From positions 6,657,615 through 6,721,614 of the forward strand of contig CAIIXF020000012.1 of the NCBI GenBank assembly GCA_903813345.2: a DNA stretch of 64,000 nt, read 5' to 3'. Origin of the DNA: Owenia fusiformis. Its lineage: Eukaryota > Annelida > Polychaeta > Sabellida > Oweniidae. Position 1 is the stretch's first letter; the number at the start of each line of letters is the position of its first letter. The notes under the pieces were generated by a model. It made no database searches. It had not been told where the DNA came from and saw only the letters and a list, made by a program, of their open reading frames with translations. Below, piece after piece: positions 11,113 to 23,800 of this stretch. The position numbers and the translations under genes were made by a program.

Positions 11113-12795
11113 ACTATGATATAAGTCCGCGTGAATGGCACCCTTTCAAAATGGTCTTCAAATAATATTAACAATCAAAATGAACCTAATGAGCAGTCTG
11201 TGAACTATACCATCAATGCTGGAGTGCCACAAGGGTCTGTCCTTGGACCGTTACTATTTCTAATTTATATAAATGATTTGCCAGATGAATTACTATCAAA
11301 ATCGTTCATTTTTGCCGATGATACTTCCATTTATTGCCCATATGACAAAAATACAGTGTTTTTCAATATTCATCAACCAATTCAAAGTGATTTGGACAAG
11401 CTTGCTCTCTGGGCTGCCACCTGGAAGATGCAATTCAAAGCTCAAAAAAGCGCCGACATCATTTTCTCTAGAAGAAATATTCCTTTTGACCCACCACCAT
11501 TGAGATTAGGTGCAGATGTTATTCCCAGTTGTGAGAATCACAAACATCTAGGGCTTAATCTTGACAAACACCTTAACTTTAATTACCATATTGATCAGAT
11601 TATAAAAAGAGTTACCTCACTCCTAAGACCAATGAAAAAATTGAGCAAACTTTTAAATAGTATGCACTTAGAGATAATATATAATACGTATATCATGCCA
11701 CATTTTGATTATTGCGATGTAATTTACAATAAGGCTTCAAATTTGAAACTACAAGCTCTTGACAGACTCCACTACCGAGCAGCCTGTTTGGTATCTGGTT
11801 CTATTCATGGATCCAATACTATTAAAGTCTTAAATTCTTTGAATTGAAAAATCCTTATCCGTTAGAAGAATCGAGCACCTAAAAATGTTTGTTTTTAAAT
11901 GCAGATATAATATCAACCCCCCGTTTATTTGTGATTTACTTCGTAAATATGAGCATATACCTGCCCGTAATTTAAGAGATCAAAGAGATTATTCTCTTCC
12001 AACTCGACTGAGCATGTCTTCTAAAAGAAGTACCATATTTCAGGCTATAACATTGTGGAATGATTTGCCACCTGATACTAGAAGGGGTCAACCTATTTCT
12101 AGTTTTAAAAGATTAGTGCGAGAGTACAAGAGCCCTGTCTCTTTAATCCCAACTACTAAATTAAATGTGACCTTACCCAGACATCTCGAAATAAAACTTA
12201 ATAGACTAAGATCTGGCCTCTTATTAAAATCACACCTTTATGCTCACAACTTCAAAGACATTACTGATCCTTTGTGCCATTGTGGTGTACCAATGACAAC
12301 CATGCATTTTCTTTTAAAATGCCCACTGCTACAGAATGAAAGAAACAACCTCATTGCAGGCCTTCGTACTTACAATTTAAGTGACTTGTTCAATAACTAC
12401 AACTTGAATGACAAATTACAATTTTTACTGTTTGGAAGCACTAACCTGGATGCTACTATGAATGAAGCTTTAATTCATATTGTTAGCTATTATATACATA
12501 CAAGCCTTGTTTTATTATCTATCTAGTAGTAATTTGACAAGTCCTTTTTTCTGCAATGACCGAATTATTTTTCAAGTTCCGTTAACATCCTGGCCCATGG
12601 GATAACCTTCAGGTATTTTGAAATAACCTTAACAAATTTATCTTATTTCATTATCTAATATCTACATGTATATATAATATATATATTAAATTGCCGCTAA
12701 TGTTGCAAACCTTGGCAATTAGAATTTGTAATTGAATGTAAATGTTTATATTAGAAATAAATTGATAACATGAAAAAAAAACTATGATATAAGTC
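11113..12795 (+). mobile_element. 5'-truncated non-LTR retrotransposon with 15-bp target site duplication
   Basis: ACTATGATATAAGTC occurs at 11113-11127 and again at 12781-12795. Between them lies a reverse-transcriptase fragment ending in an A-rich tail (about 12771-12780). This is the expected structure of a 5'-truncated LINE insertion, here in the SLC22 3' UTR in the same orientation. An AATAAA at 12903-12908 beyond it could end the host transcript. Confidence 0.93.
11131..12526 (+). pseudogene. LINE reverse transcriptase C-terminal part, one frameshift
   Basis: Frame one (11131-11847) carries GVPQGSVLGPLLFLIYINDL and the catalytic FADD box, i.e. palm and thumb of a LINE reverse transcriptase. 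Frame two (11885-12526) carries the C-terminal region with a cysteine/histidine cluster (CHCG, then HFLLKC). A +1 shift and stops near 11845-11885 separate them. The endonuclease and the first catalytic aspartate are absent because of 5' truncation. It resembles the Jockey/CR1 side of the LINE tree; I do not assign a clade. Confidence 0.88.
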
Positions 12796-13175
12796 AACGT
12801 TGTTTAAACGCCCCGAGAGTTCTTTAAGATTACATCTGTAATGTAAATATGGGACAAGAGTAGTCTGTATCTTCCAATTATGAATTATGTGATATAATGG
12901 AAAATAAATAAAAAATCTTATTTAATCCATTCTTTTTCTTGTTTTTTTAATTCCTTATTTCTCATCTATATTTTTCTGAATAAATGTTTCTGATTGGATT
13001 AACATAAAGCAAGGCTGCCATGCAAAATCGAAAGAAAATTTCAGATAATTTGAAAAAAGACCAGGGTCAAAATGGCATATTTTTAAAATGTAAATATAGG
13101 ACTTCGCGACTTCTAACTCAATAATGCAACATTTTGTATCATCTTTATTCTTCGCAATGACCCAAACTATCAGTT

Positions 13176-13313
13176 ATCACACGTTCAGCATGTGATACAG
13201 GAAATATTCCACGAAAGGTAATATTGTATCATCCACGAAAGCGAAGCTTGAGTGGTGATACATTGTTACCCGAGTGGAATATTTCCTGTATCACATAAGC
13301 TGAAACGTGTGAT
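13176..13313. repeat. Foldback hairpin with GCGAAGC loop
   Basis: ATCACACGTTCAGC and GGAAATATTCCAC on the left are complemented by GTGGAATATTTCC and GCTGAAACGTGTGAT on the right. The central part reads CACGAAAGCGAAGCTTGAG. A second CACACGG hairpin lies just downstream (13566-13602). The surrounding intergenic DNA from 12796 to 14349 otherwise shows nothing gene-like. Confidence 0.78.
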
Positions 13314-14349
13314 GACGATTTTATCACATGTCTAGGAATTTTGAAGCATTTTGATTTGGTCAGTTATGATTGTGTTCAGAACCCCGTGTACTTCTGGTAA
13401 CTATTATAATTTTTGATTTCGCTTTGAAACAATATGACGTCATACCGTTGTATTCGTACTTGTTTGTGAAATAGTATGACGTCATATTGTTTTCCTTAGC
13501 TAGAAGTGATATAATCAGTGACGTCACATCGTTGCTATCGATCATCACTGGTTGCCTCTAGTAACGTGTGAGACGGCCGTGTGAGACGGGAAAACTCACA
13601 CGGTAATCAACCAATCAGATTACTGGAATTTTACAGAGCATGTGATAAAGTATAATGTTTTACATTCTCAATATCTTTGAAAAACCTCCTTAGAACAATA
13701 CAAAAGCCAGTTCTTCGTTTGGACGCTCTACGTCACATTGCTACGGAGAGTTCAATAAAAACAGGGAGTTTCTAATTCCATTTCATTGCTGTGCCCTAAA
13801 AGAAATAAGAAATCTTTGTATCTGAAGAAACCAATTAGAATTGTAAAAACAATCATCGAACACCATGAATTTGATTTCATCGCATAAATAGATCGTTCAA
13901 TATACAATTATTAAGAAATGAACATATACTTAAGGATTTAAAATGTAGTAGCCTTTAATCCAGCTTAACGATATAGTTATAATATATTAATACAACAATG
14001 ATAAGTGAATCAAATGGGATTATTAACCTTGAATGCAGCCAGATGTGAACAATGACTAATCTTATAAAAATAGTAATGCAATCAATATTGCCCCCTGTGT
14101 CACGCATTGTACATCATAAATGTATTTGTGTGTATCGAACCTGTAACCAAGATCTACGCGGAGGTAAATGAATAGCAGGGGGTACGTTCAACTGGACAAC
14201 ACAAATGTAAATTATACATGATATGTTTTCAATTTGAATCAAACGTATTCTAGAGATCAAGAAAGAAACACAATCTGGATTTAGATATCAGTTATTATTT
14301 ACAAATTAGGTTCAGCATAGCCGCATTTGTGAATGTAATTTGAAGGAAT

Positions 14350-14712
14350 ATGCCGGGTAAAAGTGAAACATACCAGTTTTTCTACGATACCCCACAAAGC
14401 ATCTGGTTTCGACAGTACACACAAAGAACATACACGAGAAAGGAACTCCCTGCGTTGACACCATCCAGGTTTACCGTAAACGCATGGGACGCTAGAAAAT
14501 ATCTTCATAGTTACTACAGGGAGAATCCTGACGTCACAAATCAATCATCTCTTGGTCATGCCCCAGGGTTAAACACCACTGAGCGACCTGGATATTTCAA
14601 CAAAGCATATCTGGAGGAAATAAAAGCTGAGACAACCCCCCTCTCTAAGTATTGCAAATCAAATAAAAAGACAACTGGTATTAAACGTGAAAAACTTGTG
14701 AAAAGTTGTTAA
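14350..14712 (+). CDS. Unrecognised 120-codon single-exon ORF
   Basis: A complete ORF from ATG to TAA. The protein is hydrophilic and aromatic-rich (FFYD, WFRQY, YLHSYY), with a basic C-terminus (KSNKKTTGIKREK) and no signal peptide or membrane helix. Its even composition and lack of low complexity look more like a real protein than a chance ORF. It ends 88 bases before the ATG of the CXorf65-like gene on the same strand. It could be a small gene of its own, the first cistron of a shared transcript, or an upstream exon. I do not recognise a family. Confidence 0.5.
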   Translation: MPGKSETYQFFYDTPQSIWFRQYTQRTYTRKELPALTPSRFTVNAWDARKYLHSYYRENPDVTNQSSLGHAPGLNTTERPGYFNKAYLEEIKAETTPLSKYCKSNKKTTGIKREKLVKSC

Positions 14713-14800
14713 AATCTAAATCGCTGACGAAAGTGACGTTGATAAAGTAAACAAAGAGTGCAGGACACAAATAAACTGTACATGCACAAGTTACTGGACC

Positions 14801-17800
14801 ATGGAAGGAAAAATCTTAACAAGGACTGCTTCAAGCATTGCTATGGATGATTACCTGACAAGACCCAAAACGCCGCAATTCATTACTGTCAAATATGGAG
14901 GTAGGATTATGCTTTTGATTTAATTTTGAATCGTACATAAGGCGTACAAGGGACTTGTTTTGAATTTCAAATGTTGCCAACGGTGGCGTTAGGCAGGATT
15001 GATAAATTTCGAAGCCGAATATCTCTGGCAAAGTAATTTTGAAATTGACACCTCCGTTTGAAAAATACTGCCTAGTTAATAGATTTTTATATCGACTTCA
15101 AACTTTGTACACACGATATGAAAAGTTCTGGCATATTTACAGGCATATTTACATATCCAGTATTGTAGATAAGATGTTTATCGTTGTAGATAACAAAAAA
15201 CTGGTGCTGAATCCCTGGTGCCGATGCAAGGTTCTCCTGGAGCATCTACACACAGCAGCAGAATGTGCCGACGGAGGTAAGCATAATATTAAGGAAAGTG
15301 GTGGTGTTGGAATCAGATATTCTCGTTTGAGAGAACAAATAAGATGAGAATTAATGGAGAAGCCAATTTCAAATAGGTTATGTGCCTGTTCACACCCCCC
15401 TCTGATAGAGCCCATGTTCACACCAATGACCGTTATCTTGTTTTTATGTTTTACAGTAATTGTTGATCTCGTGGACCCTGATGGACGAGTGAAGCACCTG
15501 TCGTCAAAACCAAACGAATACGCCAGTGAACAAGTTAGGAGTAGAGGGACGTTCATTCTGATCAGAGTCGAGAGTGAGTATAGCGATAGCCAGTATTTTG
15601 CTCAATAGCTATATTTTGCTCAACTACCCATTGATAATGGCATTTGATGGCCCTTTTTGGATTTGAGCCCATGCATCCTTAGTTCACAGAATCATGGGTA
15701 TGTGTCTCATCTCAATACTGTTGTCATACTGAAATAAAATACCCAAGTTTGAGTATTGATAAAGCGCCAGTTGAGGATAATTAGACTTCGGAAGATAGAA
15801 GAGGGTGATTATGGTCACTGTGTTCATCACTTGTATATGATTAGCGCACATAAAATCTAAATGTCTGGTTTATCTGTGTTATATTTCCGAGAATGTTCTG
15901 TACATACATGCAGATTCACAGCTGAAGAAGAATGGGTAATCCGTCTTTCATTTTCACTGAAGTACACTGTATCAAAAGCTATTATAGGTTTACATGTAGG
16001 GAGCATATATTATGTTATTATCACAACTTGCACCTAGATATATTATAAGTTATTGAATGATTTGAAGTGCAATACATGATATATTCTGCTCGAGAAATTC
16101 CGTATTGGAACGAGACGAAGTACGAGAATGTCCCCTCCGTATCAATATTTTCTGTATTGCGACGGATTTGATCAATGGGGACAATCTCAGTAGCAATACA
16201 GATTGGTTCAGCACAAGAACTGACCAATCAGAAGGCTTCATTTTACAGATTATACGATAATATACCATATTTGGAGCTGTCAACCTGACCATGTACCCAT
16301 TTTTTCCATTTGTCAACAAATTATAACGGAATTAACGCTACCAAATACTATTGTATTAAGTTCATGAGATGATACCATTAGGATGAATCTATTGGAACAT
16401 TAGAAACCGGAGTAAATTACATATCAGGACACTAGAGCCTCAGTGTAAATCGAACTTCTACATCAGTACCTGGCGATCCGTGCACTTATTGCAGACAATT
16501 TCTGTATCTGGTGATATACGTATTTGATTATTGGTGAGTCAGGGCAAGAAGGTCGTATCACTGGGAAAATAACATACTTTCGGCAGATGGAGTGTCATAT
16601 AATTATATCATAATTTACTGAAAGTCGAAATTATTGGACAAATCAGGTGGTAAAACATTGTACGAGGAATGAGGAAAATGTTGACCTTGGCCCTGCTTAG
16701 TGCAAAAGAGACCTCTTCCAATCAATATAAAAGCCTATAACGTAATGGAATGTGTCACGTAGCCCAGGAATCTTTTCGTTCAGTGTAAATATATCCCGGG
16801 AGATTTACATAAGTAAAAATTCGCAACTGTGGTAAATATAACCGGTGAACATGAAACCAAGGAACTCTAGAGGTAATCGCCGCAAGGCAAAACAAAAGCT
16901 GAATAGTCCCTCCAGTCCAACATATCCGCGTGTATTGGATGATGACATAAACATTATCAATAACAATCTATAAGATGAGCTTCCTATATCACCTGACCTA
17001 TTTTCAACGGACCCCTCGTCGTCGTCGGACCCCTCGTCGAACTCGCAAGCTGAAGAATTCATGAAAACACTAAAATCCTTTAAAAAGGAAGTTTTTGACG
17101 CTATAAGACCTACGTTAACAAAATATGAAGGAATAATCAAAAGAGAATTTGTAACTGTAAAGGAGGGCTGTCTTGTGTTTGAACACAAAGTTGAAAAAGA
17201 GCTCAAGAGCTTAGAGAATAGATTAGACGACATAGAACGTAAATATAAAGAGCAAATAAGCCAAATGGAATGTAAAATACAAAAATTGGAAGCTACCGTA
17301 AAGGGTAATGAGAGAAAGCAAAATTCTCCCAATAATGTTCATGAAAAGCCATCTCGGATGGCTGAATATCCATTTGAAAAGGAGACGACAATAATTGTAC
17401 TAAATGTTCCACAAAAGGAAAATGAGAATATATCCGAAAAAATAAAGGTATTGATGAGGGATGGCCTGAATATGTCACCTGACATCATTTCAAATGTTGC
17501 AAGGTGTCGACAGCGATATAGACACAAGCCTGGTGTTGTAAAAATGCAGGTCAGAAACCCGGAAGCCAAAATAGAAATTCTAAAAAAGAAGCAAATGTTG
17601 AAGAATGACGATCGCTTCAAAAACGTGTACCTCCTACCGTCAAAATCGCATGAGGAGAGATTGATTGAGATCAATTGTAAGGAACTACTGAATAATATAC
17701 CCGGATTTGAAAACAAAGCGTACTCTTTTACCAATAGTGGGAGGCTGCAAATAGAAAGAGGCTCTACACGTGACAACTACAGACAACAGCAAAATAACCC

Positions 17801-20800
17801 GAATAGAGGGCGTTACCGTGGCAACGAAGATTTCGAAGATCCCAATGGTGGCAATAATGACGCTTATCATAGAGATCGTCACTTCGAGAGCCGCGACTCT
17901 GGACGTCGTTATTTCAACAATAGTGACAGGAATCGTTATCCTGCTTATGATCGTTACTATGATAATAAGCATCCTGGTTACGGAGGTCGTTTCAACAATG
18001 ATGATCATAAAGGAGGCTATTACGGAGCTAACAACAACTTCAGAGGCCGCTATTATGATGATGAATATGATGTCAGGGAGATGAGAAATGATACTAGTGA
18101 TTGGTAGGACAGGAGCCAGTCTCCAAGTGATCATGATGGACGTTTAACGATAGCAGAATGGAATATAGGTGGTTGGTATGAATCGAACGTTAGTTCAGTG
18201 ACATTCAGAAGAGATGTCATTAAAGCAACAAGCTATGATATTATTGCCCTTTGTGAAACTCACCTAAAGCAAGATGAAAGTATTAACATAGATGGGTATA
18301 CGTGGTATGGTAACAACAGGTCACACGATATAAATCCAAGATGTCCCCGGGGGTCTGGTGGCGTTGGAATACTTGTTAAGGACTCTATTTTGAATATGTA
18401 TAATCTGACGGAATTGTATAAAGCATGTGATGACATTTATCTTGTGCAATTTTCAGATAAAAATGATGATACCAATAGCTTTAAAGTATGTGTATGCTAC
18501 TTATCCCCCGAAGGATCTAGTAGAGGTGACAATGCTCAACATTTTTATGACACACTTTTATATACTACTCACATATTTGATGATGATTTTCCTACATTCT
18601 ATTGTGGTGATGTGAATGGTAGAATAGGAAATTTAAATGATATTGCATATGATTCATTACCTGTACATATTCCAGAAAGATCGGTTATTGACGATGTTAA
18701 AAATAAGTATGGTAAATATTTTATAGAATTTTTGCATGATAGCGATATGTGTGTAGTTAATGGTAGATTTAAGGGTTTAGATAATTGTACGTATTTGTCG
18801 AAAATAGGTAAATCTGTAGTTGATTATTTTTTCACACATTTACTGTACTTTGATTTATTTACATCGTTCGATGTTTTATTGGTTAGTGAGTTGGCTGAAC
18901 GATTTAACTTAATGTTACCATTAAAAAATAAGCCAGATCATTCATTGTTATGCTGTACCATTAATATATCGCCGAGTGTACATTACAGTAAACCCATTGA
19001 TCACAAGGACGATAAACAATGGCGAAGCGCTAACATGCCGTGTACAGAGAATAATAAAATCCCGAAAAAAAGGTACTTTATGAATGATATGAAAAAAGAC
19101 ATTCTGGATAACGAAAACTTCAGATCAGGAATCTCAAGTATGATTACAAAATTAGACGATTATGATTCAATGAACAGTTCTATAAATGAAATTGTTGGTG
19201 AAATTTTAGATATAATTCATTCTGAAATGGATGAAAGCTTACCATTCAAAGAAGTTAAACCCAAATCAAAGAAACGTTTAATAAAAAGAAATAAACCATG
19301 GTGGGATGCTGAACTATCTGAGATGAGAAAAAAACTTGTCAATGTTGAAAGACTGTATTCAAAGACTAGAAAGCATGAAGATAAGCAAAACCTTAGAATG
19401 CGTTATATACAAATCAGAAAAGATTTTGATAAGCTATTACGACAAAAGGAGCGGCAGCATTATTCTAATATACGTAACAATTTGTCTAATTTTAGACACG
19501 ATGGATCGTCATTTTGGAAATATTTAAATGAGACTTTTCCAAAAAAGAAATCGATGAATACTTTTGCATCTGTGTTACTGGAAAATAATGAAGTTTCAAC
19601 AGATAAGAATGTTATATTGGAAAAGTGGAAACAAGATTTTGAAACAGTTTACAAGAAAGATGTTAATGATAAAATTGAAGTAGATAATATTAACGCGTTG
19701 TTTGAGCTTGACGAAAATAAGCATATAGCAAAAGAGAATATTCAAGAAGACGAGTTGTTAAACAGTACCATTACTCTAGAAGAGGTTGGGTATGCCATAT
19801 CGAAATTGAAAAATAAGAAAAGTACTGGTATGGATAATATTCCAAATGAGATACTGAAACTACCATCGCTGAAAATGTTATTGTATAAACTTTTTAATGT
19901 TTGTTTTACAAACAACATTATTCCAGATGTTTGGTTATATTCTATCATTCATCCTATATTAAAAAAAGGAAAGGACAGTAAAGTTCCATTAAATTATAGA
20001 GCAATATGCTTATTATCAACTGTTGCTAAAGCATTTACATCTATTTTAAATAGCCGAATAGTGAGGTTTCTTAATGAGCACAAGATACTTTGTATAGAGC
20101 AAAATGGATTCAGAAAGTTTCGTTCATGCATAGAACATATTTTTACATTAACGACTGTGGCTAGAATACGAAAATATTTTAATATGGATACTTATTTCTG
20201 TTTCGTCGACTTCAAATGTGCATTTGATTCTGTAAATAGGGATCTATTGTTTCATAAAATGAAGATGAAAGGTATAAACGGAAAAATGTTAGATATTATA
20301 ATGACCCTGTATTCAAATGTAAAAGGTTGCATTAAACTAAATGACATAGAAACTGATTGGTTTGAGATGGAAAAGGGTATAAGACAAGGTGATAGCGTTT
20401 CATCGACCCTATTTTCTATCTATATCGATGATTTAAGTGAAAGTATTAACAACCTAAAATGTGGTGTACACATGGGTAATGAAGGCATGTTAAGCTTGTT
20501 AATGTATGCAGATGATGTTGTTTTGATATCGAGTAGTAAAGATGGTTTGCAAAAACAGATAGATACATTATATCGTTGGTCAAATACTTGGAAGTTGAAA
20601 ATTAATACTGATAAAACCAAGGTGATGGTGGTATCAAAAAAGAAATATGAAAACTTTGAAAGTTTAGAGTTCAAATATGGTAAATCTTCACTTGATGTAA
20701 CAGATAAATATCACTATCTTGGTATAGATATTACATATAACTTAGATTTTTCCTTAACTGCTGAAAAAGTAAGTTATTCTGGAAGTAAAGCGCTTGGAGC

Positions 20801-23800
20801 TATGAGGTCAAAGTACCTACAATTGAAGGGTTTACACTTTGATATTTACACAAAATTATATCACAGCACAGTCGCATCGGTAATGGATTATGCATCTGGA
20901 ATCTGGGGTCTGCATAGAAAAACTCATAGTTTTACCAATAAAGAACAATTTAATGCCATAAGGACCTTCTTGGGTGTCGGTAAAAAATGCCCTATCAGCT
21001 TTTTAGAAGGCTAGTGTGGATGGACCCCAAATTATATAAGACATTATATAGAAGGTATTCGATTATTGTATAGATTAGTTGTTAATTGTGAAGAAGCCAA
21101 TATGGCAAAGAAAGCATTTAGATGGGATTTAAGCTTAGCCAAATTGAAATGTGATTTTACCTGGAACGAAGAAATCCAGAGCATATGTAAAAGTGTTGAC
21201 ATGCTGAATATGTATGATGATATTAAAAAATGTAAAGATTTAAAAAAATTTGTGAATCAAATGAAAGGAAAATTAATGAAATTACATGAAACTCAATGGT
21301 TGGAGACAATTAGGGAAAAAAGAAAATTGACTTTTTATAAGAGCTTTAAATTATCTTTTCAAAGGTCTGAATATTTATTTTGTAATTTTTTGAATAGAAA
21401 ACAAAGATCTGTTTTAGCTAAATTTCGATCTGGCACTTTACCTTTAGAGATTGAAACGGGTAGGTGGCAGAATATACCAAGTCAAGAGAGATATTGTAGG
21501 CAATGTAAGAATGAAATAGGTGATGAGTTTCATTTTTTATTCAAGTGTAAAGTTAATCATAAATTAAGAGAGGAAATGTTTTGTAAAGTAAAAGGTATAT
21601 ATGATCTATTTGAGTCTTGTGATAATGAAAAGAAAACAATGTACTTATTAATTCTAAATCACTCTGTAAATATGTTTCAAATTTTTTGCTTTTGTCTTTG
21701 GAGGCTAAAAATAGATTAAAGTAAGTGTTAATTCTGACTTATCTGCTTATAATATGATTGTAATTGTGTCTCATAAGCCTTTGGAGGCTGGCCGTATAAT
21801 TACGGGTGACACTGTAATAAATAAATAAATAAATAAATAAATATATATTGTTAACTGCACTATAGGTATGATTGAAATCGGTTTTAAATGTAAGCACATA
21901 TTATAAGACTGTTTCAATTCCTATATTCCAGAGCAAGAAGGAGAAGCATTACCCGACAAATACCATCCGCTATTATCAAGAACAATATTAGACGAGCAGT
22001 ATCCGGATTTAAGAGGTACATGTGCTTCCCATTCTAGAAATATGTACCAGATTTAAAATATATGTATTCAGATTTTATATGTATTTTCCATTTAACTAGT
22101 CCATAATATGTGTCCGTGTTTTAGAAATATGTGTTCAGATTTAAACTGTATTTTCTTTTAGGAATTCTTGTATCCGCATTCATTTATCAGGAATGTACTT
22201 GTATCCGCATTCATTTATCAGAAATAAGTATTCAGATTACACCGTTTCTCATTTAGAGCACTAGGCTGTATATAATATGTATCTGTCTTTTAGAAATATG
22301 TATTCTTTAAACTGTATTTTCCATTTGAGAAATAGGCTGTGAATCCATCTTTTAACAAGGAATTTAATGGATTGAAACATTGAATAAACCTCGAGTTCAC
22401 CCATTGCATTTACATTTATTCACGAATCTCCTTGCAATTTTCAGGACAGTTAGCTAACCTCTCACGCTCACAAACGCCACTAAGCAGCTCCATGTCAAAG
22501 CGACTACGCCGCATGGGGACAGTATCTAAAATCAAAGTAATGAGCAAAGAAGTCGGGAAGGAGAAACGGTCTAAAAAGGCTAGATGAATATTAAAGTTGA
22601 TGTTTGGACTGAAATTAAGACAACGGGTGCTGCCCCTAGATTGCCAAGAATCGGGACTTGAATGGGGACTAGATTGCCAAGAATTGGGACAGGGACTGAT
22701 AGAGACTTTGACAGAGAATAACAGTGTGTGATTAAACATGTAATGAAATATGGATCTGTGTCATGTGTGTCAGATTTAAGTTCAGTTTCGCTATTTCTCA
22801 GCGATTTTGTTAAAAGTTTAATGTGAATATTGAAACAACAGAAACGTCTTTGGATTTGGATCAAATTACGGCAGGAATACAAATAAACGAATAAAAGCAT
22901 TCGCATCGTATGGCGTCATTGTGAGTGACACTGTTCTTAAGAAATGAAATAAATAAGTAGGAAAAGAAATTGAATACCCCTGGGTTGTGTGGAATTGTCC
23001 CGGTCCCATCCTATGCGAAGTGATCGGAGGTTGGCAATATGGAAACGGTAAAGGACGAGAAAGGGCGACAAAAATCAAATAAGAATTGCACTGAGCTATC
23101 CCCATGGCCATTTTCTCATTAAATCGTGATTCATTGCGGGAGCTTTAAAGAGTATCTTTAAACGACTCCTCCGTCACAGCTACGCGTTTTGTTACCGTGA
23201 AAACACATGACATGCATACTTTATTATTATTCACCTTATTTAGATACTGAAATCTTATTGGTTCTAAGTTGCTAGTAACTTGGCCATATCTGACCTTTTT
23301 CAAAAACTGACCAATATTTTTTAATGTGTTCCGATAGATCACCTGACCGCAAATTGGCCTTGTGCTGGGCTCCGCCAGCGTAGGAAGAAGGGAAAGTGTT
23401 TTATTTGCCAAAAATCGCAGCCACATCATCGTTTTGCTAAACATTGTTTTTTGTTACTAGGGTGGTATTCATAATACCTGACGTCATACATTATGTTTTC
23501 ATGGAATCTGCGATATGACGTCACAATAACAATGGCGTCAAATATCACCATTGGTAACAATATGGCGGATGAGGATGTGTGAGAAAAATGTGATTTTTTA
23601 GATAAAAAACGTTTAAGATTGATCTTTAAAAACAGCAGAATGGGGAATATAATAAGCTTTCCCGTGGTGAATCCCCCCATAACGTTTGAGATGGACACCG
23701 ATTTTGCTCCAACAGGTAAACCGTTTAGTAGTGAATACAGTGCAGCAAAAGTTGCTGGTTTGTGGTAAAGCTTAGGCGAGCCTGCTAAACTCTGTAAAAG

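Larger units (their letters stand above)
16851..21845 (+). mobile_element. Near-complete non-LTR retrotransposon (LINE) in intron 3 of the CXorf65-like gene
   Basis: This contains a gag-like ORF1 region, an ORF2 with AP endonuclease and reverse transcriptase, and a 3' tail of AAAT repeats (about 21818-21845). It lies in sense orientation within intron 15574-21931. The 5' UTR must extend upstream of 16851, but I could not find its edge or a target duplication, so the left boundary is only the first ATG. Confidence 0.92.

Noticed and set aside
16040-16330. Another foldback with a CGAGACGAAGTACGAGAA loop
   Set aside because: The loop resembles the other hairpins, but I could not match two convincing arms around it.
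17339-18134. Minus-strand ORFs of about 145-175 codons
   Set aside because: Antisense shadows of LINE ORF1; Ile/Val/Ser-rich translations arise from the opposite strand of Asn/Asp/Tyr codons.
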